Numbered from the stretch's first letter, positions 17,749 through 27,898 are shown. The stretch is DNA of 64,000 bases from Streptococcus infantis (GCF_000960085.1 NZ_JYGT01000006.1:1-64000), one strand, 5' to 3'. Program-made: numbers and translations. Notes: generated by a model not told the origin, from the sequence alone.

Positions 17749-19029
17749 TTATCCTTTCGATGTCATATAAACTTGGTAACGATAGCGTAGGAAAATCCAT
17801 CGGAAGCCATTATCCAAAAGAGTTCCTGCCCAAATACCAGGCAAGCCCCAACCAAGAACAATTCCCATCAAGTAACCCGTTCCGATACGGATACACCACA
17901 TCCCGATACTTGTTGCATAAAAGGGGAGGCGAGCATTTCCCAAACCCTGCCAGACAGCTGTATAAATGACTGTCCCCGTTGTCATAGGAGTTCCTAGTAG
18001 TGAGAATAGTGTCACCAAAACACTAGCTTTAATAGCTACAGGATCACTGGTGTAGAGGTAACTTAGCGATGTCCCAAGAGCATAGATACTAAGCGTCAAG
18101 GGCAACATGAGGAAGAAGGATAGCCAAAAAGTCTGCTTACTTAACTTATCCACCCTTGCCCAATCATTCTCCCCTACTGCTCGTGCCACCTGCATGACAG
18201 TTGCCGTCGCGACACCAAAAGCAGGCATGTAGTTAAATTGAGTCAAGACTTCACCAATCGCGTTTCCCGCGACAGCCTCTGTCCCAAAGGAAACAACCAA
18301 GGCAATAATGACCACATCACCAGCTCGCATCATGAGACGCTCTCCTGCAGCAGGTAAAGCCAAAGTCAGCAAGTCTTTGTCCAGTCCAAAACTTGGTCTT
18401 GTATATGGAAGTTTTAATTGTGACCATAAAATCACAACCCCAACCAAACGAGATAGGATAGTTCCCCAAGCTACACCAGCTATCCCCATATCAAGGACAA
18501 AAATAGCGATACTTGAAAAGACAATATTCAAGGCATTGGACAAGAGACTCACATAGAGGGGGAGACGAGGATTACGAGTGGCGCGAATCAAGGCACCGAG
18601 GCTAGTCACCAATCCCAAGAGAAGAATTGTCCCACCAACTAAAGCTAGGTAAAGTCCTCCACTTTCAGCGACCGCTTCTTCTGTTCCTAAAAGGCCAATC
18701 ATCTCTTGTCCTGCAAAGATGGACAAGGCTCCTAAAAATAAACTCAAGAGTAGGGTGATTTTGAGTGCTTCTGTCACATGGTAGGCCAGTCTAGACTGGT
18801 CCTTCTGCCCCAAACTTTTTGAAATGACGCTTGAAATCGCAGCTCCTAGAGCAATAAAAATTGCCTGGTAAATGGTGATAATATTGCCCGCTACAGATAC
18901 ACCCGAAATGGCTATCAAACCTAGATGGCCCACCAGATAACTGTCCACCATTCCCATGAGCATCTGCAAGAAATTTTCACCCATGGCTGGCAGAGCTATG
19001 TTGAGAATATCTTTATTTTTCTTAAACAA
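17749..19029 (-). CDS. MATE family multidrug/metabolite efflux transporter
   Basis: 426 residues and 12 TM segments in two homologous halves; the N-terminal ALPAMGENFLQMLMGMVDSYLVG and the second-half ALPAAGERLMMRAGDVVIIALV are the paired MATE signatures. It exports cationic compounds with Na+ or H+ antiport. It comes first in a probable two-gene unit with the HAD phosphatase; thrC lies upstream on the same strand behind a 60-base gap. Substrate unknown. Confidence 0.9.
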   Translation of the reverse strand: MFKKNKDILNIALPAMGENFLQMLMGMVDSYLVGHLGLIAISGVSVAGNIITIYQAIFIALGAAISSVISKSLGQKDQSRLAYHVTEALKITLLLSLFLGALSIFAGQEMIGLLGTEEAVAESGGLYLALVGGTILLLGLVTSLGALIRATRNPRLPLYVSLLSNALNIVFSSIAIFVLDMGIAGVAWGTILSRLVGVVILWSQLKLPYTRPSFGLDKDLLTLALPAAGERLMMRAGDVVIIALVVSFGTEAVAGNAIGEVLTQFNYMPAFGVATATVMQVARAVGENDWARVDKLSKQTFWLSFFLMLPLTLSIYALGTSLSYLYTSDPVAIKASVLVTLFSLLGTPMTTGTVIYTAVWQGLGNARLPFYATSIGMWCIRIGTGYLMGIVLGWGLPGIWAGTLLDNGFRWIFLRYRYQVYMTSKG

Positions 19030-19089
19030 TCCTTCCTCCTGATGAAAAGAAACTCAGTTAGTTTCCCAACCGAGTTTACTTCCTCTCTA

Positions 19090-20574
19090 TTAAAGTCCTA
19101 GATAAGATTCTACTGCAGTCTGCATATCTGCTGCTGCAACAGTTGTCTTGTGACGAACCGGAGCTGTTTCGAGACCATCAACTGCTGGTGGTACCGCAAC
19201 ACCTGAGATTTCGTGTAATTGAGCCAAGGCTTCAAAGTCACTAAGCCCTGATTGTCCAGTTACAGCTTCCACTGCAACGACTGGGAATTTGTATGGACTA
19301 GCTGTTGACGCAATCACGGTCTTGGTCGCATCACCTGTCGCTGCTTGGTATTTTTTATAAACAGCTGAGGCAACCGCTGTATGAGGATCCTCGATGTAAG
19401 AATCTGACTCGTAGACACGCTTGATTTCTGCTGCTGTCTCTGCTTCTGTCGCATACTCTGCTGCAAAGAGGTCCAAGACCTCTGCATCAAAATCTGTCAA
19501 TTCATACTGACCTTGAGTGTTCAAGGCGTTCATGAGTTCAGCTGTCTTAACCGCATCATTTCCCAAAAGATGGAAAATCAAACGCTCCAAGTTTGAAGAC
19601 ACCAAGATATCCATCGATGGGCTAGTAGTGACCTTAAACTCACGCTTCTTGTCGTAGACACGAGTTTTGAAGAAGTCTGTCAAGACATTGTTGTCATTTG
19701 AAGCGCAGATCAACTTACCAACTGGTAGGCCGATTTGCTTAGCGTAAAAGGCAGCCAATATGTTCCCAAAGTTTCCTGTCGGTACGGTGAAGTTAACCTT
19801 GTCACCAGCCTTAATCTCGCCAGTTTTAACTAACTGAGCGTAGGCATAAACATAGTAGACAATCTGTGGTACCAAACGGCCGATATTCATAGAGTTGGCT
19901 GATGAAAACTGGAGCTTGTTGACTGCCAATTTCTCACGAAGGGCCACATCGTTGAACATATGCTTCACATTTGTCTGAGCATCATCAAAGTTTCCATCGA
20001 TGGCGATGACATGAGTATTATCACCAGTCTGAGTGGTCATTTGCAATTCTTGTACCTTGCTGACACCGTCTTTTGGATAAAAGACGATAATTTCAGTACC
20101 TGGTACATCTGCAAAGCCTGCCATGGCAGCTTTACCAGTGTCACCAGATGTCGCAGTCAAGATGACAATCTTGTTTTCCAAGCCATGTTTCTTAGCAGCT
20201 GTTGTCATAAAGTATGGCAAGATAGACAAGGCCATGTCTTTAAAGGCAATGGTTGAACCATGGAAGAGTTCCAAGTTGTATTGGCCATCAAGTTTGACTA
20301 GAGGAGCAATAGCTGGTGTATCAAACTTGCTGTCATAGGCATTGTTGATACAGTAGTCCAACTCTTCTGCTGTAAAGTCATCCAAGAAGGCTGACAAGAC
20401 CAGCTTGGCCACTTCTTGGTAAGAAGCATCTTTTAATGTATCAAAATCCAAATCTACCTTTGGATAGCTAACTGGAGTAAACAAACCTCCATCTGTTGCC
20501 AAACCTTGCAAAATTGCTTGGCTGGCTGTTACGGTATTTTTCGCATCACGCGTTGATTGATAAACTAATGTCAT
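19090..20574 (-). CDS. thrC: Threonine synthase
   Basis: 494 residues, the long form usual in streptococci. A PLP enzyme that converts O-phosphohomoserine to threonine; Lys112 in FHGSTIAFKDMALS binds PLP, TATSGDTGKAAMAG is the phosphate-binding loop and FTVPTGNFGNILAAFYAK follows. AAAGGA lies 9 bases before ATG. Its promoter is covered by a near-perfect CodY box, so it should be repressed in amino-acid-rich conditions. Other threonine-pathway genes are not adjacent. Confidence 0.96.
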   Translation of the reverse strand: MTLVYQSTRDAKNTVTASQAILQGLATDGGLFTPVSYPKVDLDFDTLKDASYQEVAKLVLSAFLDDFTAEELDYCINNAYDSKFDTPAIAPLVKLDGQYNLELFHGSTIAFKDMALSILPYFMTTAAKKHGLENKIVILTATSGDTGKAAMAGFADVPGTEIIVFYPKDGVSKVQELQMTTQTGDNTHVIAIDGNFDDAQTNVKHMFNDVALREKLAVNKLQFSSANSMNIGRLVPQIVYYVYAYAQLVKTGEIKAGDKVNFTVPTGNFGNILAAFYAKQIGLPVGKLICASNDNNVLTDFFKTRVYDKKREFKVTTSPSMDILVSSNLERLIFHLLGNDAVKTAELMNALNTQGQYELTDFDAEVLDLFAAEYATEAETAAEIKRVYESDSYIEDPHTAVASAVYKKYQAATGDATKTVIASTASPYKFPVVAVEAVTGQSGLSDFEALAQLHEISGVAVPPAVDGLETAPVRHKTTVAAADMQTAVESYLGL

Positions 20575-20605
20575 AAATCTCTATCCTTTATCTATAGTCT
20601 CATCC

Positions 20606-20634
20606 ATTATAACATGATTTTTCAGAAAATTCTC
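20606..20634 (-). promoter_or_regulatory. thrC promoter with overlapping CodY box
   Basis: Extended -10 TGTTATAAT on the minus strand (hexamer 20606-20611). ATTTTTCAGAAAATT at 20617-20631 matches the CodY consensus with one mismatch and covers the spacer and the -35 zone, a repressing position. Confidence 0.8.
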
Positions 20635-20648
20635 CCTTTATAAGAAAA

Positions 20649-21926
20649 TTATAGAGTCATTTCTTCTTTTAAAGGCTCTAAATAAGTCATTTCTCTCTGA
20701 GCTCTACTCTCAAGTCCTTGTTCTGCTATAGCCAGCAAGTCTTTGGAGAACTGGACAACACCAGCTTTTTCCTCATCTGTGAGTTGTTTCTTAGAAAACT
20801 GTCGTCTCAAAGACTTGTAGTCACGGCCAAAGTTCTCAAAGAAAGGAGCAGTTTCGAGATAAGTTTCAAGCTTGTCTAGATTTACCAACAAACCTAGATG
20901 AAAGGCTGCTGAAGCGAAGGTACGGTCTAGCGGTTGTGTACAAACACTACGAAATTCGACCGTTCCTCGTGTTGTCAAGTCTTGGAATTGATAGCTACGG
21001 TGCGTTTGAAAATCCTTCTCTTGAGGAACCAGAAGAGTTTCTTTTCCATTTAGAGTATAGGCAAGAATTTCATCAGTAGTTAGGTAATCTCTAGCTTGAA
21101 TCGGAGAAAAATAGTAGGTTTCTCCATCTCGTTCTGCTGTGAAAATCGCAGAGTGGTCTAGATAATCAAAGAAATCATCTTCATCTTTGAAGAGTTTTGC
21201 ATTGACACCGACGTTCTCTGGATAAATCCCATGCATAGAGTCTTCCCAAAAGATATCTCGTGAAATCTGAGTATCCCAGTCTGCTCCCGAAAACTCAGAA
21301 TTGGCAAATAAGTAAGCTTTTGCTGCTTCAATTTGAGTGAAAGCATTGATGACACGTAGGTAGTTAGCAGTCGATACATCCAACTGAACTTGACTCCCAC
21401 AGATAAAGGCTCCATATTGTGGGAAGTCATGCAAATTAGCTCTCTCTTGGCGACTTCCCATATGTAGGTAATCCATCAGCATCTGGTAGCGTGGATAAGC
21501 CACCGGTCGATTGTCATTCTGATCCCAGTTCGGGTGAATCCCCCATCCTTGGATAGCATGGCCCTTTTCGCCTAGTTTTTCCTGAATGACCTTCATATAA
21601 GCTTGAAATCGTCCTTCGACCTCTTGGATTTTCCGGGCTCTGCCAAAGGCAAACTCCAAGGTCGTGTAGGAAACCTCAAACAGAATCCGATCCTGACTTT
21701 TTGGTTCTACAAGTTGAATCGGATTTCCGTCCTGGTCCTCTTTTTCAACTTCCAGGCTGAGAGCATCCACTAAAAATCGCATCAAGTCCTTGGTGACTTC
21801 AATATCTGTGGGTTTCCCTTTCGTATGTACGATAGGAAACTCCAACTCAATCCCAATGTAGAGTTCTGGATTTTCTTTGATATTTTTTAAATAACGGCTT
21901 TTCAATAACTGAATAGAAGGGGACAT
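20649..21926 (-). CDS. Glutamate-cysteine ligase-like carboxylate-amine ligase (GCS2 family)
   Basis: 425 residues. [11 protein letters not shown] is the N-terminal ATP/metal motif with paired glutamates, [13 protein letters not shown] and [11 protein letters not shown] follow, and [29 protein letters not shown] is the C-terminal signature. This pattern fits the GCS2 group of gamma-glutamyl ligases. Streptococci that make glutathione usually use the fused GshAB, so the true product here could be another gamma-glutamyl amide. It is a single gene with promoter elements not clear to me. Confidence 0.7.
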   Translation of the reverse strand: MSPSIQLLKSRYLKNIKENPELYIGIELEFPIVHTKGKPTDIEVTKDLMRFLVDALSLEVEKEDQDGNPIQLVEPKSQDRILFEVSYTTLEFAFGRARKIQEVEGRFQAYMKVIQEKLGEKGHAIQGWGIHPNWDQNDNRPVAYPRYQMLMDYLHMGSRQERANLHDFPQYGAFICGSQVQLDVSTANYLRVINAFTQIEAAKAYLFANSEFSGADWDTQISRDIFWEDSMHGIYPENVGVNAKLFKDEDDFFDYLDHSAIFTAERDGETYYFSPIQARDYLTTDEILAYTLNGKETLLVPQEKDFQTHRSYQFQDLTTRGTVEFRSVCTQPLDRTFASAAFHLGLLVNLDKLETYLETAPFFENFGRDYKSLRRQFSKKQLTDEEKAGVVQFSKDLLAIAEQGLESRAQREMTYLEPLKEEMTL

Positions 21927-22161
21927 ACATACCTCTCGCTCTAAATTCTCTTACTAGAAACATCAATTGCTTTCTATATTATACCAAAAACCCTTCGAGA
22001 AAGAACTCAGAAAATTTGCTGGTAATTTTGGGAAGTCGATGTATGTCAAACTTTTCTCATATTTATAGGTATTCCTTCTCTAATACTCCAATATTTATTG
22101 TTCAATTTTCACAGTCTTATCAACCGGTTAAGCGATTACATAGTTTTTTACATAAAAACCA

Positions 22162-22196
22162 TTGTACTATAGTAAATATTGTGATATACTTCACAT
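22162..22196 (+). promoter_or_regulatory. Promoter of adh with a Rex (redox) operator over the -10
   Basis: -35 TTGTAC (22162-22167), 17-bp spacer, -10 TATACT (22185-22190). TTGTGATATACTTCACAT at 22179-22196 matches the Rex consensus TTGTGAW6TCACAA in all but the final base and spans the -10. Rex represses fermentative dehydrogenases until NADH rises, which suits an alcohol dehydrogenase. The rest of the 370-base gap from 21927 holds an AACCGGTT palindrome near 22125 and nothing else recognised. Confidence 0.8.
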
Positions 22197-22297
22197 GTAA
22201 AAATATGAGAGGGCAGTTTAAATCTGACTTCCTTGAAAAATTTTCAAGCAAAGCCCCTTTACCTCTGCGCCTCAATAAATCATCAAGGAGGATAGCT

Positions 22298-23317
22298 ATG
22301 AAAGCTGTTGTTGTAAATCCAGAAGGTACTGGTGTTGCTATTGAAGAAAAAGTGCTCCGTCCACTCGAAACTGGGGAAGCTCTTGTAGAAGTTGAATACT
22401 GTGGTGTCTGCCACACTGACCTCCACGTTGCCCATAGTGACTTTGGTAAAGTTCCAGGACGCGTTCTCGGTCACGAAGGTATCGGTATTGTCAAAGAAGT
22501 CGCTCCTGATGTTAAAAGCTTAAAAGTTGGCGACCGTGTCAGCGTTGCTTGGTTCTTTGAAGGTTGTGGTATGTGTGAATACTGTACAACCGGTCGTGAG
22601 ACTCTTTGCCGTTCCGTAAAAAATGCGGGCTACTCAGTTGACGGCGGTATGGCTGAACAATGTATCGTAACTGCAGATTATGCTGTTAAGGTTCCAGAAG
22701 GTCTTGATCCAGCCCAAGCTTCTTCAATCACTTGTGCCGGTGTTACTACCTACAAAGCAATCAAAGAAGCAAAAGTTGAGCCAGGTCAGTGGGTTGTTCT
22801 CTATGGTGCCGGGGGGCTTGGTAACTTGGCTGTCCAATACGCTAAAAAAGTATTCAACGCACACGTTATCGCAGTTGACATCAACAACGATAAACTTGCC
22901 CTAGCTAAAGAAGTTGGTGCAGATATCGTAATTAACGGTCTTGAAGTCGAAGATGTTCCAGGACTCATCAAAGAAAAGACAAACGGTGGTGCTCACTCAG
23001 CTGTCGTAACAGCTGTATCAAAAGTTGCCTTCAACCAAGCAGTTGACTCTGTTCGTGCAGGTGGTCGAGTAGTTGCTGTTGGTCTCCCATCTGAAATGAT
23101 GGACCTAAGCATCGTCAAAACAGTTCTTGACGGTATCCAAGTTATTGGTTCACTCGTTGGAACTCGTAAAGACTTGGAAGAAGCCTTCCAGTTTGGCGCA
23201 GAAGGACTCGTTGTACCAGTCGTTCAAAAACGCCCTGTGGAAGATGCTATTGCTGTCTTTGATGAAATGGCAGCTGGAACCATCCAAGGTCGTATGGTTC
23301 TAGATTTTACTCATTAA
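22298..23317 (+). CDS. adhP: Zinc-dependent alcohol dehydrogenase (AdhP/AdhA class)
   Basis: 339 residues from ATG 22298, set by AAGGAGG at 22285-22291; the frame stays open upstream but the promoter lies inside that extension. It reduces acetaldehyde to ethanol with NADH. Catalytic zinc ligands are Cys38 (CGVCHTDLH) and His59 (GHEGIG); structural zinc is Cys90, 93, 96 and 104. GAGGLGN is the NAD-binding loop. Monocistronic, with a Rex-type operator at its promoter and a strong terminator behind. Confidence 0.95.
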   Translation: MKAVVVNPEGTGVAIEEKVLRPLETGEALVEVEYCGVCHTDLHVAHSDFGKVPGRVLGHEGIGIVKEVAPDVKSLKVGDRVSVAWFFEGCGMCEYCTTGRETLCRSVKNAGYSVDGGMAEQCIVTADYAVKVPEGLDPAQASSITCAGVTTYKAIKEAKVEPGQWVVLYGAGGLGNLAVQYAKKVFNAHVIAVDINNDKLALAKEVGADIVINGLEVEDVPGLIKEKTNGGAHSAVVTAVSKVAFNQAVDSVRAGGRVVAVGLPSEMMDLSIVKTVLDGIQVIGSLVGTRKDLEEAFQFGAEGLVVPVVQKRPVEDAIAVFDEMAAGTIQGRMVLDFTH

Positions 23318-23340
23318 GATAAAAAAATAAGTACAAAATC

Positions 23341-23372
23341 GAGGTAGGGATTAAAACCCCACCTCTTTTTTA
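23341..23372 (+). terminator. Terminator of adh
   Basis: GAGGTAGGG / CCCCACCTC stem with an ATTAAAA loop, then TTTTTT. Confidence 0.88.
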
Positions 23373-23584
23373 TTCGCAGAGAAATTTTGACATAACCACT
23401 ATCCAATCGAGATAAGTTTTTTAACACCCAAAACTCTATCAATGAAAACCTCATTTGCCCTATCCACACTCTTCAAGCAACTAGTGAATTATTGAGTTTC
23501 AAGGTTAGAATAAGTAAACCAAGACTCTGTTCATCGACCTTTTTATATTAAATTTTTTTATCGTTCGATAGATAGCTTCAATAA

Positions 23585-23602
23585 ATATTGATATGTCAAT
23601 AT
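23585..23602. promoter_or_regulatory. Inverted repeat upstream of manLMN, unknown operator
   Basis: ATATTGA-TATG-TCAATAT, 7-bp arms, about 50 bp upstream of the manL -35. It could bind an activator of the PTS operon; no regulator is assigned. The rest of the gap between the adh terminator and the man promoter shows nothing else. Confidence 0.4.
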
Positions 23603-23650
23603 CTTTAAAAATGGATTTTTCTTTCTCTTTTTAGCATTTATTATAAGTAG

Positions 23651-23704
23651 TTGATTTTTTGCTGAAAACGGTTTATACTTAAAGAGTCTTAAAGTTTTCT
23701 TAAA
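23651..23704 (+). promoter_or_regulatory. manLMN promoter with cre (CcpA) site and CiaR box
   Basis: -35 TTGATT (23651-23656), 17-bp spacer, -10 TATACT (23674-23679). A cre-like TGAAAACGGTTTAT sits at 23663-23676 within the spacer and -10. Just past the start site, 23688-23704 reads on the minus strand as TTTAAG-AAAAC-TTTAAG, a perfect CiaR repeat, in a blocking position. manLMN is a reported CiaR-repressed operon in pneumococcus, as I recall. Sites are visible; effects are inferred. Confidence 0.8.
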
Positions 23705-23741
23705 CTACAAGTCAAACAATTTATAAGGAGGAATGACAATA

Positions 23742-24731
23742 ATGAGTATCGGAATCATTATTGCAAGTCACGGTGAATTTGCCGCGGGTATTCATCAGTC
23801 AGGATCTATGATCTTTGGTGAACAAGAAAAGGTTCAAGTTGTAACCTTTATGCCAAACGAAGGTCCAGATGATTTATACGCCAAATTTAACAATGCTGTG
23901 GCTGCATTTGACGCAGAAGATGAGGTTCTAGTCTTGGCTGACCTTTGGAGTGGTTCTCCATTTAACCAAGCAAGCCGCGTAATGGGAGAAAATCCTGAGC
24001 GTAAATTTGCCATCATCACAGGACTTAACTTGCCGATGTTGATTCAAGCCTACACAGAGCGCCTCATGGACGCGAATGCTGGAGTGGATAAAGTCGCTGC
24101 GAACATCATTAAAGAAGCCAAAGATGGCATCAAGGCTCTTCCAGAAGAGCTAAATCCAGCTGAGGAAGTTGCAACTGCTGCAGCTGCGCCTGTAGCCCAA
24201 GCTGCTATCCCAGAAGGAACTGTTATTGGAGACGGTAAATTGAAAATCAACCTTGCCCGTCTTGACACACGTCTTCTTCACGGACAAGTCGCAACTGCTT
24301 GGACACCAGATTCAAAAGCAGACCGTATCATCGTTGCTTCAGATAACGTTGCAAACGACGATCTTCGTAAAGAATTGATCAAACAAGCTGCTCCTAACGG
24401 AGTGAAGGCTAACGTTGTACCAATCAAAAAATTGATTGAGGTTGCAAAAGACCCTCGTTTTGGTGAAACACACGCCCTTATCTTGTTTGAAACACCTCAA
24501 GATGCCCTTCGTGCTATCGAAGGCGGTGTACCAATCAAGACTCTTAACGTTGGATCAATGGCTCACTCAACTGGTAAAACAATGGTCAATAACGTATTGT
24601 CAATGGACAAAGACGACGTTGCTACATTTGAAAAAATGCGTGACCTTGGTGTTGAATTTGACGTACGTAAAGTACCAAACGACACGAAAAAAGATTTGTT
24701 TGACTTGATTAGCAAAGCTAACGTTCAATAA
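23742..24731 (+). CDS. manL: PTS mannose-family IIAB component
   Basis: 329 residues from ATG 23742; an ATG 9 bases earlier is too close to the AAGGAGG at 23725-23731. The IIA domain occupies 1-135 with phospho-His10 (ASHGEF), an Ala/Pro linker 138-158, and the IIB domain 165-329 with His180 ([11 protein letters not shown]). It passes phosphate from HPr to the sugar entering through ManM/ManN: glucose, mannose, glucosamine and GlcNAc in streptococci. First gene of manLMN. Confidence 0.97.
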   Translation: MSIGIIIASHGEFAAGIHQSGSMIFGEQEKVQVVTFMPNEGPDDLYAKFNNAVAAFDAEDEVLVLADLWSGSPFNQASRVMGENPERKFAIITGLNLPMLIQAYTERLMDANAGVDKVAANIIKEAKDGIKALPEELNPAEEVATAAAAPVAQAAIPEGTVIGDGKLKINLARLDTRLLHGQVATAWTPDSKADRIIVASDNVANDDLRKELIKQAAPNGVKANVVPIKKLIEVAKDPRFGETHALILFETPQDALRAIEGGVPIKTLNVGSMAHSTGKTMVNNVLSMDKDDVATFEKMRDLGVEFDVRKVPNDTKKDLFDLISKANVQ

Positions 24732-24760
24732 TTAACATTAAATAGAAAAGGAATAAAACC

Positions 24761-25573
24761 ATGTCAGATATTTCAATCATTTCTGCTATCTTGGTTGTAG
24801 TTGTTGCCTTCTTCGCAGGTCTTGAAGGTATCCTCGACCAATTCCAATTCCATCAACCAATCGTTGCATGTACCCTCATCGGTCTTGTAACTGGTAACCT
24901 CGAAGCAGGGGTTATGCTTGGTGGATCACTTCAAATGATTGCCCTTGGTTGGGCTAACATCGGAGCTGCCGTAGCTCCTGACGCTGCTCTTGCCTCTGTT
25001 GCTGCAGCAATCATCATGATTAAGGGTGGTAACTTTACTACTGAAGGTATCGCAGTCGCAACTGCAACTGCAATCCCTCTTGCCGTAGCTGGACTTTTCT
25101 TGACTATGATCGTTCGTACAATCTCAGTTGGTTTGGTTCACACTGCAGATGCTGCTGCTAAAGAAGGAAACATTGCAGCTGTTGAACGCGCTCACTACTT
25201 TGCCCTTATTCTTCAAGGTCTTCGTATCGCTGTTCCTGCAGCCTTCCTTATCGCTATCCCTGCTTCTGCTGTTCAAGATGCTCTTAAATTGATGCCAGAC
25301 TGGTTGAACGGTGGTATGGCTGTCGGTGGTGCCATGGTCGTTGCCGTTGGTTACGCTTTGGTTATCAACATGATGGCTACTCGTGAAGTATGGCCATTCT
25401 TTGCTATCGGTTTTGCTCTTGCAGCAATCTCTCAATTGACTTTGATTGCCCTTGGTGTCATCGGTGTTGCTCTTGCCTTCATCTACCTCAACCTTTCTAA
25501 ACAAGGTGGAAACGGTGGCGGAGGAGCTGCAACTTCTAACGATCCAATCGGTGATATCCTAGAAGACTACTAG
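24761..25573 (+). CDS. manM: PTS mannose-family IIC component
   Basis: 270 residues, multi-TM, starting MSDISIISAILVVVVAFFAGLEGILDQ with the IIC signature GSLQMIALGWANIGAAVAPDAALAS. Together with ManN it forms the membrane channel of the mannose-type PTS, which is also a known docking site for class II bacteriocins. AAAAGGAA precedes the ATG; it is 29 bases from manL and 14 from manN. Confidence 0.96.
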   Translation: MSDISIISAILVVVVAFFAGLEGILDQFQFHQPIVACTLIGLVTGNLEAGVMLGGSLQMIALGWANIGAAVAPDAALASVAAAIIMIKGGNFTTEGIAVATATAIPLAVAGLFLTMIVRTISVGLVHTADAAAKEGNIAAVERAHYFALILQGLRIAVPAAFLIAIPASAVQDALKLMPDWLNGGMAVGGAMVVAVGYALVINMMATREVWPFFAIGFALAAISQLTLIALGVIGVALAFIYLNLSKQGGNGGGGAATSNDPIGDILEDY

Positions 25574-25587
25574 AAAGGGGAACAATC

Positions 25588-26499
25588 ATGGCTGAAAAAA
25601 TTCAATTATCAAAATCAGATCGCCAAAAAGTTTGGTGGCGTTCACAATTCCTTCAAGGTTCTTGGAACTACGAACGTATGCAAAACTTGGGTTGGGCTTA
25701 CTCTTTGATCCCAGCTATCAAGAAACTTTACACTAAAAAAGAAGACCAAGCAGCTGCTCTTGAGCGTCACCTTGAATTCTTCAACACTCACCCATACGTA
25801 GCTGCTCCAATCATGGGGGTTACTCTTGCACTTGAAGAAGAACGCGCTAACGGTACTGAAATCGATGACGCTGCTATCCAAGGTGTTAAGATCGGTATGA
25901 TGGGACCTCTTGCTGGTATCGGTGACCCAGTCTTCTGGTTTACAGTTCGTCCTATCCTTGGTGCCCTTGGTGCATCACTTGCTGCAACTGGTAATATCGT
26001 TGGACCACTTCTCTTCTTCTTTGGATGGAATGCAATCCGTATGTCTTTCCTATGGTACACACAAGAGTTTGGTTACAAGGCTGGATCTGAAATCACTAAA
26101 GACATGTCAGGGGGTATCTTGAAAGACATCACTAAAGGAGCTTCTATCCTTGGTATGTTCATCCTTGCCGTTCTTGTACAACGTTGGGTATCCATCAACT
26201 TCACTATCAACCTTCCAGGTAAACAATTATCAGAAGGTGCCTACATCAACTTCCCAGAAGGTGCTGTTACAGGTGGAGAATTGAAGGGTATTCTTGGTCA
26301 AGCACTTAGTGGTATGAGCTTGGATAGCGTTCAACCACAAACGCTTCAAGGTCAGTTGAACTCATTGATTCCAGGATTGATGGGACTTCTCCTTACTTTC
26401 CTTTGCATGTGGTTGCTTAAGAAAAAAGTATCTCCAATCACAATCATCCTTGCCCTCTTTGCAGTTGGTATCGCAGCTCGTTTCTTCGGTATCATGTAA
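25588..26499 (+). CDS. manN: PTS mannose-family IID component
   Basis: 303 residues. A hydrophilic N-terminal half (WRSQFLQGSWNYERMQNLGWAYSLIPAIKKLY) with MGPLAGIGDPVFWFTVRPI is diagnostic for IID, followed by C-terminal TM segments. Last gene of manLMN, with AAAGGGGA as ribosome site. A convergent terminator shared with pepC closes the operon. Confidence 0.96.
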   Translation: MAEKIQLSKSDRQKVWWRSQFLQGSWNYERMQNLGWAYSLIPAIKKLYTKKEDQAAALERHLEFFNTHPYVAAPIMGVTLALEEERANGTEIDDAAIQGVKIGMMGPLAGIGDPVFWFTVRPILGALGASLAATGNIVGPLLFFFGWNAIRMSFLWYTQEFGYKAGSEITKDMSGGILKDITKGASILGMFILAVLVQRWVSINFTINLPGKQLSEGAYINFPEGAVTGGELKGILGQALSGMSLDSVQPQTLQGQLNSLIPGLMGLLLTFLCMWLLKKKVSPITIILALFAVGIAARFFGIM

Positions 26500-26520
26500 T
26501 CTCGGTGAGAATTTACAAAC

Positions 26521-26556
26521 AAAAAAGAATCAGGATTATCACCTGATTCTTTTTTG
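26521..26556. terminator. Bidirectional terminator between manN and pepC
   Basis: AAAAAAGAATCAGG / CCTGATTCTTTTTT stem with a 7-base loop, symmetric A and T tracts. Confidence 0.92.
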
Positions 26557-26563
26557 TATTCTT

Positions 26564-27898
26564 TTATTCTGCCAAGGCACCCATTGGATCCCAAGGTGCA
26601 AGCACAATTGGTTCTGCTTCATAAGCAGCTCGTTCTTCTGCTGTTAGTAATTCTTTACGGACAACAATTTGGTAAGTGTATTCGTCCATCCAAGCGTCTG
26701 AGGCAACAAAGTAACCATCTGCACCGACCTTGTCTCCCCATGAGTTTTCAACTTTCCACTTGATTGATTTACCATTTTCATCCAAATCAACACCTGTCAA
26801 GACCATTGCGTGGGTCATCAAGCTTTCGCTGTAATCCAAACGTCCTGCTTTGTCCTGAGTGAGTTGAATATCCATGCTTGATTCAAAATCATAAACATCA
26901 GTCGCAAGGATTCCGGCTTTACGGTTGCTGAGTTGGCCGACATCTGAACCAAACCAGACAGTTTCTCCTGTCTGCATTTGGGCAATCGCCAATTCTTTCA
27001 AGCGTTCCATCGGTACGTTGATGTAACGAACCGCACGGCTACCAACGACATTTCCCAACATCTCAACTGTGTAAGATTTCCCATAAGGTTTATCAGCAGT
27101 TGGAGCATTAATCACAGAAACGTAGTCTTCTAGTGGAAGGTCGACATATTTCTTGTAAAACTCTTGTGGAGTGATGCCTTTTTCGCTTTGGTAGTTATTG
27201 TCCTTATCACGATAAGCAAAGTCAAACTGACGTGGTGGAAGACCTAGTGACATAGCAAGGAAGTTAAAGATTTCTTGCAAGAGGTCTTCTTTCTTAGCTT
27301 GAACAGTCGCTTGGTCAGCACCAGAAGCCAAGAGGTCACGCAAGATTTGAGCATCTTGACGAAGCAATTTATTAAGGATGGCATTGAGCTCACGGCTACT
27401 GCTAGATGAAACAGACTCTGGATAAACAGACTTAGGTACGACACCGTATTTCTCAAAGAGAGAAACCACCATATCCCACTGACCACCATCTTGTTGTGGA
27501 GTTTGGAGCAGGAAGCTTACCTTACGGCTAGTCAAGTCTTGGTCTGCAGTCGCAATCACTTGCTCCAAGAACCAGTTAGATTTTTCATACTTGTCCCAGA
27601 AGAAGGTGTGGGCTTGTGACAATTCAAAGTTTTCCAGTTTGTATTGAGAAATGAGTTTGTGGCGGAAAGTATTAAGTGCCGCAAACATCCAGCAACGACC
27701 AGAAGCCTTCTGATTAGTGACCTTGTCCTTTGTCAAATCAAGTGAGAAAACTGGTGTGTTGTCGACATGACTTTGACGACGCTCGAGGGCTGCAAAAATT
27801 CCATTGTGGCTAGCAGCATTTTCGATAGCTTGATATTTAACATTTGCTTCATAGTTAGCAAATAATTTATCTGTAAATGATTCTTGAATCGCGTTCAT
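26564..27898 (-). CDS. pepC: Aminopeptidase C (peptidase C1B, bleomycin-hydrolase family)
   Basis: 444 residues. A cytoplasmic papain-fold aminopeptidase; catalytic Cys69 in KASGRCWMFAALN, His in LMTHAMVLTGVD and Asn in KVENSWGD. It releases N-terminal residues from imported peptides. GGAGG lies upstream of ATG. Single gene, convergent with manLMN. Confidence 0.96.
   Translation of the reverse strand: MNAIQESFTDKLFANYEANVKYQAIENAASHNGIFAALERRQSHVDNTPVFSLDLTKDKVTNQKASGRCWMFAALNTFRHKLISQYKLENFELSQAHTFFWDKYEKSNWFLEQVIATADQDLTSRKVSFLLQTPQQDGGQWDMVVSLFEKYGVVPKSVYPESVSSSSSRELNAILNKLLRQDAQILRDLLASGADQATVQAKKEDLLQEIFNFLAMSLGLPPRQFDFAYRDKDNNYQSEKGITPQEFYKKYVDLPLEDYVSVINAPTADKPYGKSYTVEMLGNVVGSRAVRYINVPMERLKELAIAQMQTGETVWFGSDVGQLSNRKAGILATDVYDFESSMDIQLTQDKAGRLDYSESLMTHAMVLTGVDLDENGKSIKWKVENSWGDKVGADGYFVASDAWMDEYTYQIVVRKELLTAEERAAYEAEPIVLAPWDPMGALAE

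Noticed and set aside
21990..22013. CodY-like AACTCAGAAAATTT upstream of the glutamate-cysteine-ligase-like gene.
   Set aside because: Only the right half matches; four mismatches in the left half.
22016..22297. Longer start for the alcohol dehydrogenase, 94 codons upstream.
   Set aside because: It contains the promoter and Rex box; the AAGGAGG-ATG at 22298 gives the standard 339-residue enzyme.
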